Shown piece by piece: positions 11,601 to 23,600 of a stretch of 64,000 nucleotides of DNA. This stretch comes from Diphasiastrum complanatum (Eukaryota > Streptophyta > Lycopodiopsida > Lycopodiales > Lycopodiaceae). How positions within the stretch are numbered: the first letter of the stretch is position 1; the number at the start of each line of letters is the position of its first letter. The stretch is from assembly GCA_029204225.1 (NCBI GenBank), contig CM055111.1, positions 48,411,594-48,475,593 on the forward strand, written 5' to 3'. Under the pieces are notes generated by a model. That model was not told where the DNA came from, did no database searches, and saw only the letters and a program-made list of their open reading frames with translations. A program made the position numbers and the translations under genes.

Positions 11601-14600
11601 CGCTTAGCATGTTCTATCATCTGGTTTAGGTCTTCTAAAAAGTTTTTGGCTGCTTCAACTTTTTCTTGTTTAAACCCTACAGCTGTGGGTGAGCGTGGCT
11701 GAAAACCGTACATCAGCATAAATGGGCTGTATCCCGTAGCTGAATGTTTGGTACTGTTGTAAGCAAACTCTAATATCGAGAGATACTCCTCCCAATTAGT
11801 CTGCCTCTTGCTGACATATGCACGAAGCATATCCTCCAGCACTTGATTTACCCTTTTTGTTTGACCGTCCGTCTGTGGATGGTCGGTGGTACTCATATTA
11901 AGTTTAGTATGGAGATGATGGAATACTGCCCTCCAAAAATTTCCAGTAAACTTACTGTCCCGGTCGCTGACTATGCCGGAAGGTAGACCGTACAATTTAA
12001 ATAGCCCGTCTACAAACAACCTCGCTAACTCTGGAGCTCTAACGGTTGTTTTGGTCGGAATAAAATGAGCCATTTTGGTCAGACGGTCAACTGTGACCCA
12101 TATAGCGTCATTACCCTTTTGGGTTTTAGGCAGGCCTACTATAAAATCCATGGAGATACTCTCCCATTTACCAGCTGGTATTTCTAAGGGATGCAACAAC
12201 CCTCCTGCCTTTAAACGCTCTGCTTTGTTTACTTGACATTTCTGGCCACTGGTTACATACTGGTGGACGTCCTTTTTCATACTGGGCCAGAAAAATTGCC
12301 TACGAAGAAGCTCATAGGTCTTCTGTATGCCTGGGTGTCCCGCGCTAGGATTGTCATGACATTCATATAGGACCTGCTGCCTATAATCCTCTGAATTGGG
12401 GACACATACTCTATCTCTATAGAGCAAGTACTCATCCTGAATGGAATACTGTTTCCATTTGAATCCTTGAGTCAACTGACCCTCAACCACAGGGGTTTGC
12501 TTGGGTAATACAGGCTCAGAATCCTCGACGTCATCTGACGACGTATACTCGGACTCATCATCATCCTCAACGGAAGCTGCCGTATTCTTGGATGAACTGG
12601 CACCAGCCCCGGGACTGGTTCTGGAGTCTGTAACTGTCTGTTCTGGACTGAGTTCCAGATAATAGAGAAGAATGCATCATGCTGGCATTTCCCTCTCAAG
12701 GACTCGAGTAACTCATTACGAATCTGAGTAAAACTCAGCTCGTTTATCATAGGCATTCTGCTAAGGGCATCTGCTACTGTATTGAATTTTCCACGCCTAT
12801 ATCTGATAGACATGTCAAACTCTTGCATCAACTCTGCCCAACGAGCTTTCCGACCTCTAAGCTCAGGTTGATTGCAAAGGTATCTGAGACTCTCATGGTC
12901 TGTCAGGACCTCAAAGTTGGCACCATACAAATAATGCCTCCAAGTCTTAAGGGCATGGACTATAGAAAAGAGTTCCTTTTCATAGGCACTGTACCTAGTC
13001 TGAGCTGGCTCGAGTTTTTTACTCTCGAACGCAACTGGTCGTCCACCCCGAGTTAGTACAGCACCTACTGCAAAGTCGCTAGCATCTGTTTCGACCACAA
13101 ATGGCTGATTGGGGTCGACGACTTTTAAGACTGGTGCTGTAGCTAAGGCTGTTTTGAGAGCATCAAAGCTCTCCTGTTGTGCGGACTCCCAAATGAACTC
13201 CTTTCCCTTCCCCTTAAGAAGATTTGTCATAGGGACTGCTATCTGAGCATATTCCTTGACAAATCGTCTGTAATATCCCGCCAGACCAAGAAAGATTTGA
13301 AGTTCCAAAATATTCTGAGGTCTCAGCCAACTGAGTATGGCTTTAACCTTATTTGGGTCCATCTTAATCCCATCTGAAGAGATAATGTGACCCAAATATG
13401 CTACTTCTTCAACGAAGAATTCACACTTGGATTGTTTAGCATAAAGCTCATGCTTTCTGAGCAGTCGAAACACCTTTCTGAGGTGTTTTAGATGCTCCTT
13501 CCTCGTTTTGCTGTAGACGAGGATGTCATCTAAAAATACGACTACAAACTTACCCAAGTATGGTCTGAGGACACTGTTCATCAAGGTCATAAAGGTAGCT
13601 GGAGCATTTGTGAGCCCAAATGGCATCACCTTAAACTCATAATGACCGTGACGAGTCCTAAAAGCTGTTTTCGAGACATCTTCCGATTTTATACGGACTT
13701 GATGATATCCCGATCCGAGGTCTATCTTGCTGAAAAACTTAGCCCCGTCGAGTTGATCAAACAACTCGTCTGCCCGGGGCATAGGGTATTTATTCTTAAT
13801 TGTGACTTTATTGAGGGCTCTGTAATCTACGCAAAGACGCATAGACCCCTCCTTCTTTTTCACCAATAGGACTGGTGAGGCCCATGGTGAACTACTGGTC
13901 TGAATTTGGCCTTTCCCAAGATAGTCTGTTAACTGCTTAGTTATTTCTTCATCCTCTGTTCGGCTAACCCGATACGGAGGTTTAGAAACAGGTGCTGTAC
14001 CTGGTACTAGGTTTATTACATGATCTACCTCTCTGCTAGGTGGTAAACCATGTGGCAAATCTTCAGGAAAAACATCTTTAAATTTAGACAATAAAGTTTC
14101 TAATTTACTGATTTTCTGCTGAATAGAACTGGAAATAGAAACTTCAGGAATAAACTGAAAGTCACATAAGAATACCTGATGGTCTTCGTCTCCGATTAGC
14201 TGACAGAGCTCTGAACTGCAGACCATAGGGCTGTTGGGAACATCATGCTCCCCATGCAACTGGATCTCTCGGCCTTTGTGCTGAAAGCTGAGGGTGTTCT
14301 CCTGATAGTTTCTGTGGAGGGAAGGTCCTAAACTGTAGAGCCAATCTCTCCCGAGAACAATGTCTGTTCGACCCAGGTGCATTAACTGAAAGTTTATTTC
14401 ATCTTGGTACCCCTGAATACCAAGATTTAACTTACTTACCATAGTTTCCCATATTTTTTTATCTTCACCCTTAGCTAATGAAACTATGTACCTATGCTGA
14501 CTAGGTACTTCTGGTAGTTTAAGCTTTTTAACCAGGGTGTGGTTGATGAAATTATGGGTTGCCCCATCATCAACCATGACTCTTACTGACTGGTTACCAA

Positions 14601-17600
14601 CTTTGCCATGCATACGTACTAGGTCATGCGGCCCAAAGCTGAAGGGTCTCGCTAGCATTGCAGAGGTCAGCTGGCAACGGTGTTCATGATCTTCATGATA
14701 CACTTTGATCTCGGAAGCTGCCGAGTCACTGGGGAAACATACAGTCTGAACAAGATGAACTTGTTTTTTATCTTTTTTATCTTTTTTAGTGAAAGGCCCC
14801 TTGGGACACTGTCTGACTGTGTGTCCCTTGCCCATACACACAAAGCACAAACGTTCTTGTTTGGCTTTCTCAAAATCATCTGGTTTTAAGGGCTGTATGA
14901 GTGAAGGGCGTTTCTGAGGAGCTTCACCTTTAAATTTATCTACTTTCTTTCTTTTTAAAAATTTCTTTTTAAATTGAAAGTCTTTCTGAGGAAGCTGCTC
15001 AGAAAGTGGTTGCTGTCTCGCTCTCTTCCTACCCACTGAATCATCATAGATTTGAGCATATCTGAGAGCTTGCTCAAGGGTAGTAGGCGAGTTTCTCTGG
15101 ACCTCTACTTTATATTCATCTTTGAGGCCACGGACAAATCCCCTGATTTTTTGAGAGTCATCCATATTTTTAATCTTTAAAATTGCTTCTCGATACTGCG
15201 AGATATATTGGATGAGGGATTTATCCATTACTGTTATTTCCCAGGCTTCCCAGGCTCTATCCAGTTCATTTTCTGGTAGAAATTCTCTTAGGAAAGCTTC
15301 TTCAAAAGCTTTCCATGACCGAGGAGTCTGCCCAGTCTCCTGGAGATTTAACCACCACTTATAGGCCATAGGCGCTAAGGAAAGACTGGCCTCAATTGCT
15401 TGCAAATGGTCAGGGGTCTGTTTAAGAGCATGAATGTTCTTCCATTTGCTGAGGAAGGTTTGTAGAATATCTGCATTTCTATCCTTCTCTTCCCCATTAA
15501 AAGTAGGAGGCTTTAAATCTTTAAAAACACTGGGGTGAGACCGTAAAGTCTCACCCGAAACTGATGGAAGTGGAGAAGGGGATAACTGAGAAGTGGAGGG
15601 AAGGCTTCCTTTCGCGGAGCTCAAAATCAAGTTTTTGAGTTCAGCGAACAAGTCGTCCCCACTGGACTTGAAATTGGCTAATGCCAGCTTCAGTTCATCC
15701 ACTTCTGTTACCAATTGGAGGAATTGCTCCTTGGTAACCAGTTCGTCGAGTTCTTCGGCGAACTGTTCTTGTTCTTCTACTTCCATGGGTTCCTTCCCTT
15801 TTATACAAGCCAAGGCTTCTGTTTCAAGTTCGTCGAAGCCTCTCTCCGGGGGTTGATCAGGTCCCTGAGGAGTGGTCATCTTCGGAACTGAAAGAGAGTT
15901 ACCTTAACTTCTGAAGGAAAAAAAGTCTAAAAGACTAATTTACAACTGTACAAGGGAAAGGAAACTTAGCTCTTTCTGAGAACTGTACTTCCACAGAGAG
16001 AATACAGAAAAGCCCTTCTCAGCTTCTTTCTCAATCTGATTTGAGGTTGGAAAATGTGCAACAAGATCTGAAACTTTTGCTATCCCCCCTCGCTGGTCTG
16101 ACAGCATCTCAATTTGTCGACATTTAGACTCAAAAATCCGCTTGAATCTTTGATTTGACCTCAGCTGGTAGGTCGCTGGTCTGTGACAAGCAAGTCTGAA
16201 GCTCAGACTTCCAGAAAACCTTTGAAATGCAAGGATAAATTCTAAAATTTATCCCCTACTGTCCAGCGCTGGACCTGCTGTAGAAATCCGCTTCAAATCT
16301 TGCTCAATTTGTCACTGATTTCCACTCAAAACTCAAGGAAGGAGGCTGCTCTGACAGCGCTGGTCTGCATCAAACTTCCTGACTTGAAAACGCTCCAAAA
16401 TCCGGGTCCCTAGGCTGTGTTAGGCCCGCCATGGCTATGGACCGTGCTGGGGCACACTACTCACACTGTCTTGCCCTGTTGGTCATGTACACTGGACACG
16501 ACCCTGACTGCGGTATCTGACCTATCTGTGTTCCCTAGGGTTCGGCACTGGTTACGAGCTCGTAACACTATGCCACCTCAAAGAAGATCCCAATAATATC
16601 GCAATTTATTGTACCACACCTTGAAATGATGCAGTGCCCTCCAATGTCTCGTCTCACTTGCTAGTGAACGGCTTTTCATCCTCACATTCCGCATCCAATC
16701 ACTCAAACTTTTTTGTATCTTATATCTCATGGGCCAATATGAATCGGTGGTTCGAACTGGCCGGTTCAAGTTCGAATTAGAAGTTTCCTTGAATTCGATT
16801 TTTATTTTCAATTTTGGGATTCTTTTATAGGCAAAACAATTGGGCAGAGTTTAGGGTGCTATTGATATTCTAATAGTGTTCAAATGTTGATATTCATTGA
16901 TTCCAATCAATTATCACATTATAATTTATCTAGTCGAGATTCACCGACATGAGCTCAGATGGAGCCAATCTGTCGGACAAAGCTACTGCTTCATTCCGCG
17001 ATCAGAGATCCTCCGAGCTACAGATAGCTGCTGCTAATCTGATGCTGAATTATGAATAGTAGATAATGTCAGATGATAGCGGAAGTATATCTATCATTGA
17101 ATTGAATAAGCAACACAAAGCATTCAAAGATTGCATACATTGAGCAGGAAAAATTGTAACTCGTCTGTATTATCAAAAATTGAGTTTACATCATAAATTT
17201 CTTTTGAGCGCTGTTTGTTTCCCAGATCAACGCGTCGGCGATTGTCTGCCAAGTACATCAAAGAACCAATAAGCCTTGATCCTCCGAGCTACAGATAGCT
17301 ATTGCTAATCTGATGCTGAATTATGAATAGTAGATGATGTTAGATGACAGCGGAAGTATATCTACCATTGAATTGAATAAGCAACACAAAGCATTCAAAG
17401 ATTGTATACATTGAGCAGGAAAAATTGTAACTCGTCTGTATTATAAAAAATTGAGTTTACATCAGAAATTTCTTTTGAGCGCTGTCTGCTTCCCAAATCA
17501 ACGCGTCGGCGTGAGAGAGATGTTCTCTTCTCACGAATTGAACTAGCTACTGCTAGAACTATATTTCTTCCTTGACACGCACCTTACTGAGTGTTGCGTT

Positions 17601-20600
17601 CAGGACTTCCTTCTGTATTCGATCTCCAATACATATAGCATGCTTGGTCTGATTACAAGAACTAATTAGCTAAGCATTACAAGATAGTTTAAGCTAAAAA
17701 CATAACTAACTATTTCTTGCTACTCCGCTTAACTACAAGGGCTTAATGGTTGAGTCGTGACATTCAAATTGTCACGCTCATCGAGCTCTGATAACGTACT
17801 CGACATCCGACGTGTCAGGCTCGACTTTTGGCTTTGCTCATAGCTGGGGTGGAGTCCTCGTCGGGGACTTCGTTGGCGTCAGGCACTTCGGTCTCTTGTG
17901 CCTTGGTTTCCCTTCACTGCCTTTGTTGCCTTTGGGGACTTCGGCCTCTTCGGCCACTTCGGTGTCGTCGATGACTTGGATTGAGGCTGGTGCCTTGGCA
18001 ACTCGTTGGCGTCGGGGACTTCAGCCTTGTCGGTGACTTCGGTTGCTGCCTGTGTAGAAATCCCGTGTATTTCTGCAGGTATGAACTCACAAGCTAATAG
18101 CGCTTTGTGGGTAGAAACACTAAGTTTCTTCAACCTAGTCACTAGTGACTTATTGGCACTTGGTCGCTAGCGAGCCAGGACTGAATGATTACTAACTAGT
18201 CTATTGAAAGTTGAAACTTAAAACTTCAAAGGAGTAGTTAACTGTTACACATTGTCTAGATTGTTTGATATTAACAAGTTCCAACTTCCAACATTCATGA
18301 TTAATGAATCGTGAGTAATATTTTATAAATCACAAACATTTACTTTTTAGTGATAAATCAAAATACTATCATACCAGCAACTACACAACGTTGCATGTAA
18401 CATGCACAATGCACAATGCACAATGCACATGAACAATTGAACAATGAAAAGATGAATGTAATATCAACAATCATAATACATGACACATGTGATGTTATGA
18501 CTCAAGTTTCATGCTCATTGGCAAGTGCTCATTGCTTACTGGCAAAAATAGTAAATACAAAGTGTATGGCTCACTACTCAGTGATGTATCTTGTCGCTAC
18601 TGAGTACTCTAGCATCTAATATCTATTATCTACACTCAATAATAACTATGGTAGTCTCCTGGCTCTGCTTGGAGTCTCCTCTATAGCATCCTCGTCATCA
18701 TCGTTGCCCTCAACCTCTATCTAATGGTCTGAATCTTAGTCCTCATCAAAATCCTCGCCAAAGGTCTCTGTAGCTGATGAGTGCTCATTAACATTGTAGA
18801 GTGAAGCCACCTTGGTTTTAGCTTCCATTACACCTTTTAAAGCTTAATCAGTAAAAATCCGGCCATCAGAAGCTTTTTGTTTGGATGATATATCCGAGGA
18901 ACATTGGGTCTTTCTTTGTCTTCATCTGACATACTCTTAGAGTATAGTTTAGAATTGCATATGAATAAGCTGGATATCCATCAGGCTTGGGAATCTACGT
19001 AACTATACTACTTGTAATGTTTACAACACATAATCTTAAAGTGTTTGGAGCATCAACGAAGACTCCTTCAGCTTCCCTGTTGCTCTATTAATAATCCTTG
19101 CTAATGGGGTGCCAAGGGCTTTGCAAGTCTACCAGCCCTCTCAATTCTTACAGAAAACCATGTTTAAGCAAATGCTCCACCATGTTCATGGTGAATGAAA
19201 ATCTTGTCAGTTGCTTATGTCTCCTCCGTGTGATCACACTCTTAAGTCTGGCTGTTACGAGCTCGTAACCAGTGCCGAACCCTAGAGAACACAGATAGGT
19301 CAGATACCACAGTCAGGGTCGTGTCCAGCGTACATGACCAACAGGGCAAGACAGTGTGAGTAGTGTGCCCCAGCACGGTCCATAGCCATGGCGGGCCTAA
19401 CACAGCCTAGGGACCCTGTCAGCAGGATAGGGCCCCCAGTTGGGTCCCGACGTGCAGTCGGCCACGTCAGTGCCACGTGGCTGACACTTGGCAGTTGCAT
19501 GCTACCAGTCCTCACACTGGGCTAGGAGGGGCTTACTCTATATCAGGGAGTAGGCAAGGTTGGGTGGATCAGTTAGTGTTTGCCCTACTGTGGTGTTAGG
19601 ATCTATTACACTGGTATCAGAGCCATCTCCATCCTAGGGAGTTTAGGACAGCAGTAGAGAAAGCTATCAGAAGATAGGAAGTGTTTCTCAGATTCTCAGA
19701 GAGGAATAGAGGAGGAGGATCGCTGTAGGAGCAGCCTTCAAACTTCTGATTTCCACTGAGAAATCACAGTAGCAAGGAGTTAGATTCCAAGTGTAGGTAA
19801 CTCGCTGAAAAAACAGCTGTTTCTCACTGACTTCAGAGGATTCTTCGTAGTTTTCCCAGCGAAATTAGAGTAGGAAGAAGCCAGCACCTCCATCGCTGTA
19901 CAGTCAGAGACCTACATCCGATTTCCAGGGAAAAAGTTATGGTTCTCAGCGAGTTGGAAGCCAAAAAAGAGGAGCAGAGCCAGCGCTGCCAGTGCTTCTG
20001 AAAATCTGGTTTTTCAACAAGTTTTTGGGCCCCAACGTCAGAGATTTGGAGCAAGAGGATTCCTACCAGATCAGCGAGTAGGAGACTTCTGAAATTTCAG
20101 AACTCAGAAGGGTTTTTGGACTTCAGATTTGCCTTTTTGTGGACAAGTTGGATTGCAATCAGACCAGCGAGCTACTATCCTCAAAAAACCGGGAAATTTA
20201 GTACCGTTTTGAAGCCTCAAACTGGCATTTTTCGGAACAGCAGGTCTGAAATCTTGGGGAAAAGAGCTGAAAGGGTTCCTCTTCATTCTTTCTTTGGAAG
20301 TACAGTCCTCAGAAACAGCTAAGTCATCTTTCCTTTCCCTTGTACAGTTATAAATTAGTCTTTTAGACTTTTTTCCTTTAGAAGTTAAGGTAGCTCTCTT
20401 TCAGTTTCGAAGATGACCACTCCTCAGGGACCTGATCAACCCCAGGAGAGAGGCTTCGACGAACTTGAAACAGAAGCCTTGGCTTACAGAAAAGGGAAGG
20501 AACCTATGGAAGTAGAAGAACAGGAACAGTTCGCCGAAGAACTCGACGAAGTGGTTACCAAGGAGCAGTTCCTCCAATTGGTAACAGAGGTGGATGAACT

Positions 20601-23600
20601 GAAGCTGGCATTAGCCAATTTCAAGTCCAGTGTGGACGACTCGTTCGCTGAACTCAAAAACTTGATTTTGAGTTCCGCGAAAGGAAGCCTTCCCTCCACT
20701 TCTCAGTTATCCCCTTCTCCACTTCCATCAGTTTCGGGTGAGACTTTACGGTCTCACCCCAGTGTTTTTAAAGATTTAAAGCCTCCTACTTTTAATGGGG
20801 AAGAGAAGGATAGAAATGCAGATATTCTACAAACCTTCCTCAGCAAATGGAAGAACATTCATGCTCTTAAACAGACCCCTGACCATTTGCAAGCAATTGA
20901 GGCCAGTCTTTCTTTAGGGCCTATGGCCTATAAGTGGTGGTTAAATCTCCAGGAGACTGGGCAGACTCCCCGGTCATGGAAAGCTTTTGAAGAAGCTTTC
21001 CTAAGAGAATTTCTATCAGAGAACTAGGAAGGAGCATCTAAAACACCTCAGAAAGGTGTTTCGACTGCTCAGAAAGCATAAGCTTTATGCTAAACAATCC
21101 AAGTGTGAATTCTTCGTTGAAGAAGTAGCATATTTGGGTCACATTATCTCTTCAGATGGGATTAAGATGGACCCAAATAAGGTTAAAGCCATACTCAGTT
21201 GGCTGAGACCTCAGAATATTTTGGAACTTCAAATCTTTCTTGGTCTGGCGGGATATTACAGACGATTTGTCAAGGAATATGCTCAGATAGCAGTCCCTAT
21301 GACAAATCTCCTTAAAGGGAAGGGAAAGGAGTTCATTTGGGAGTCCGCACAACAGGAGAGCTTTGATGCTCTCAAAACAGCCTTAGCTACAGCACCAGTT
21401 TTAAAGGTCGTCGACCCCAATCAGCCATTTGTGGTCGAAACAGATGCTAGCGACTTTGCAGTAGGTGCTGTGCTAACTCAGGGTGGACGACCAGTTGCCT
21501 TCGAGAGTAAAAAACTCGAGCCAGCACAGACTAGGTATAGTGCCTATGAAAAGGAACTTTTTTCTATAGTCCATGCCCTTAAGACTTGGAGGCATTATTT
21601 GTATGGTGCCAACTTTGAGGTCCTGACAGACCATGAGAGTCTCAGATACCTTTGCAATCAACCTGAGCTTAGAGGTCGGAAAGCTCGTTGGGCAGAGTTG
21701 ATGCAAGAGTTTGACATGTCTATCAGATATAGGCGTGGAAAATTCAATACAGTAGCAGATGCCCTTAGCAGAATGCCTATGATAAACGAGCTGAGTTTTA
21801 CTCAGATTCGTAATGAGTTACTCGAGTCCTTGAGAGGGAAATGCCAGCATGATGCATTCTTCTCTATTATCTGGAACTCAGTCCAGAACAGACAGTTACA
21901 GACTCCAGAACCAGTTCCCGGGGCTGGTGCCAGTTCATCCAAGAATACGGCAGCTTCCGTTGAGGATGATAATGAGTCCGAGTATACGTCGTCAGATGAC
22001 GTTGAGGATTCTGAGCCTGTATTACCCAAGCAAACCCCAGTGGTTGAGGGTCAGTTGACTCAAGGATTCAAATGGAAACAGTATTCCATTCAGGATGAGT
22101 ACTTGCTCTATAGAGATAGAGTATGTGTCCCCAATTCAGAGGATTATAGGCAGCAGGTCCTATATGAATGTCATGACAATCCTAGCGCGGGACACCCAGG
22201 CATACAGAAGACCTATGAGCTTCTTCGTAGGCAATTTTTCTGGCCCAGTATGAAAAAGGACGTCCACCAGTATGTAACCAGTTGCCAGAAATGTCAAGTA
22301 AATAAAGCAGAGCGTTTAAAGGCAGGAGGGTTGTTGCATCCCTTAGAAATACCAGCTGGTAAATGGGAGAGTATCTCCATGGATTTTATAGTAGGCCTGC
22401 CTAAAACCCAAAAGGGTAATGACGCTATATGGGTCACAGTTGACCGTCTGACCAAAATGGCTCATTTTATTCCGACCAAAACAACCGTTAGAGCTCCAGA
22501 GTTAGCGAGGTTGTTTGTAGACGGGCTATTTAAATTGTACGGTCTACCTTCCGGCATAGTCAGCGACCGGGACAGTAAGTTTACTGGAAATTTTTGGAAG
22601 GCAGTATTCCATCATCTCCATACTAAACTTAATATGAGTACCACTGACCATCCACAGACGGACGGTCAAACAGAAAGGGTAAATCAAGTGCTGGAGGATA
22701 TGCTTCGTGCATACGTCAGCAAGAGGCAGACTAATTGGGAGGAGTATCTCTCAATATTAGAGTTTGCTTACAACAGTACCAAACATTCAGCTACGGGATA
22801 CAGCCCATTTATGCTGATGTACGGTTTTCAGCCACGCTCACCCACAGCTGTAGGGTTTAAACAAGAAAAAGTTGAAGCAGCCAGAAACTTTTTAGAAGAC
22901 CTAAACCAGATGATAGAACATGCTAAGCGTAGCATTAGACAATCCCAGGATCGAGCCAGGCATTATGCAGATCCACACAGACGGGATGTGCAGTTCTCCA
23001 CTGGTGAGAAAGTCTACTTGAGAGTCCCAGTTGACTCTAAAACCCTCAAATCAGGAGTGTGTGCTAAGTTGTCTCCAAGGTATTGTGGTCCCTTTACCAT
23101 CAGTAGGAGACTAGGCGAGGTCACCTATGAACTAGAGCTCCCACACAGCAGTAAGGTTTTTCCAGTCTTTCATGTAAGTCAGTTACGAAAAGCCTTAACC
23201 AGATCAGATAATCTGGTAGGGGACAGTGTTCTAGTTCTCCCATTGGATCCTCAACAACCTCCACATGAACCAGAGGAAATTCTAGATAGTAGAGAGACGC
23301 AAACTCGTCATACTCTATACCGAGAATATCTGGTTAAGTGGAATGATCAGCCTGTTGAGAATGCCACTTGGGAAAGAGGCAACGTCCTTCGCAAGATTTT
23401 TCCAGACTTTGTCTTAGAGGACCAAGACGGTTCTTAAGGGGGAGGGAGTGTTACGAGCTCGTAACCAGTGCCGAACCCTAGAGAACACAGATAGGTCAGA
23501 TATCACAGTCAGGGTCGTGTCCAGCGTACATGACCAACAGGGCAAGACAGTGTGAGTAGTGTGCCCCAGCACGGTCCATAGCCATGGCGGGCCTAACACA

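Larger units (their letters stand above)
10724..16567 (-). mobile_element. Ty3/gypsy chromovirus, long copy, defective
   Basis: The insertion is bounded by the 5-bp target duplication CTATG (10719-10723 and 16568-16572). It has a full 358-bp 3' LTR at 10724-11081 but only about 163 bp of the 5' LTR (16405-16567). The rest of that LTR and the primer site seen in its relatives are missing, so reverse transcription could not start from this copy. The coding region has gag, protease, RT, RNase H and integrase in gypsy order with a C-terminal chromodomain. Four lesions are visible: truncated 5' LTR, a 1-nt frameshift near 12613, and two integrase substitutions. Confidence 0.95.

Noticed and set aside
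14667-14889. ORFs overlapping the gypsy knuckle region on both strands
   Set aside because: Out-of-frame shadows of the polyprotein.
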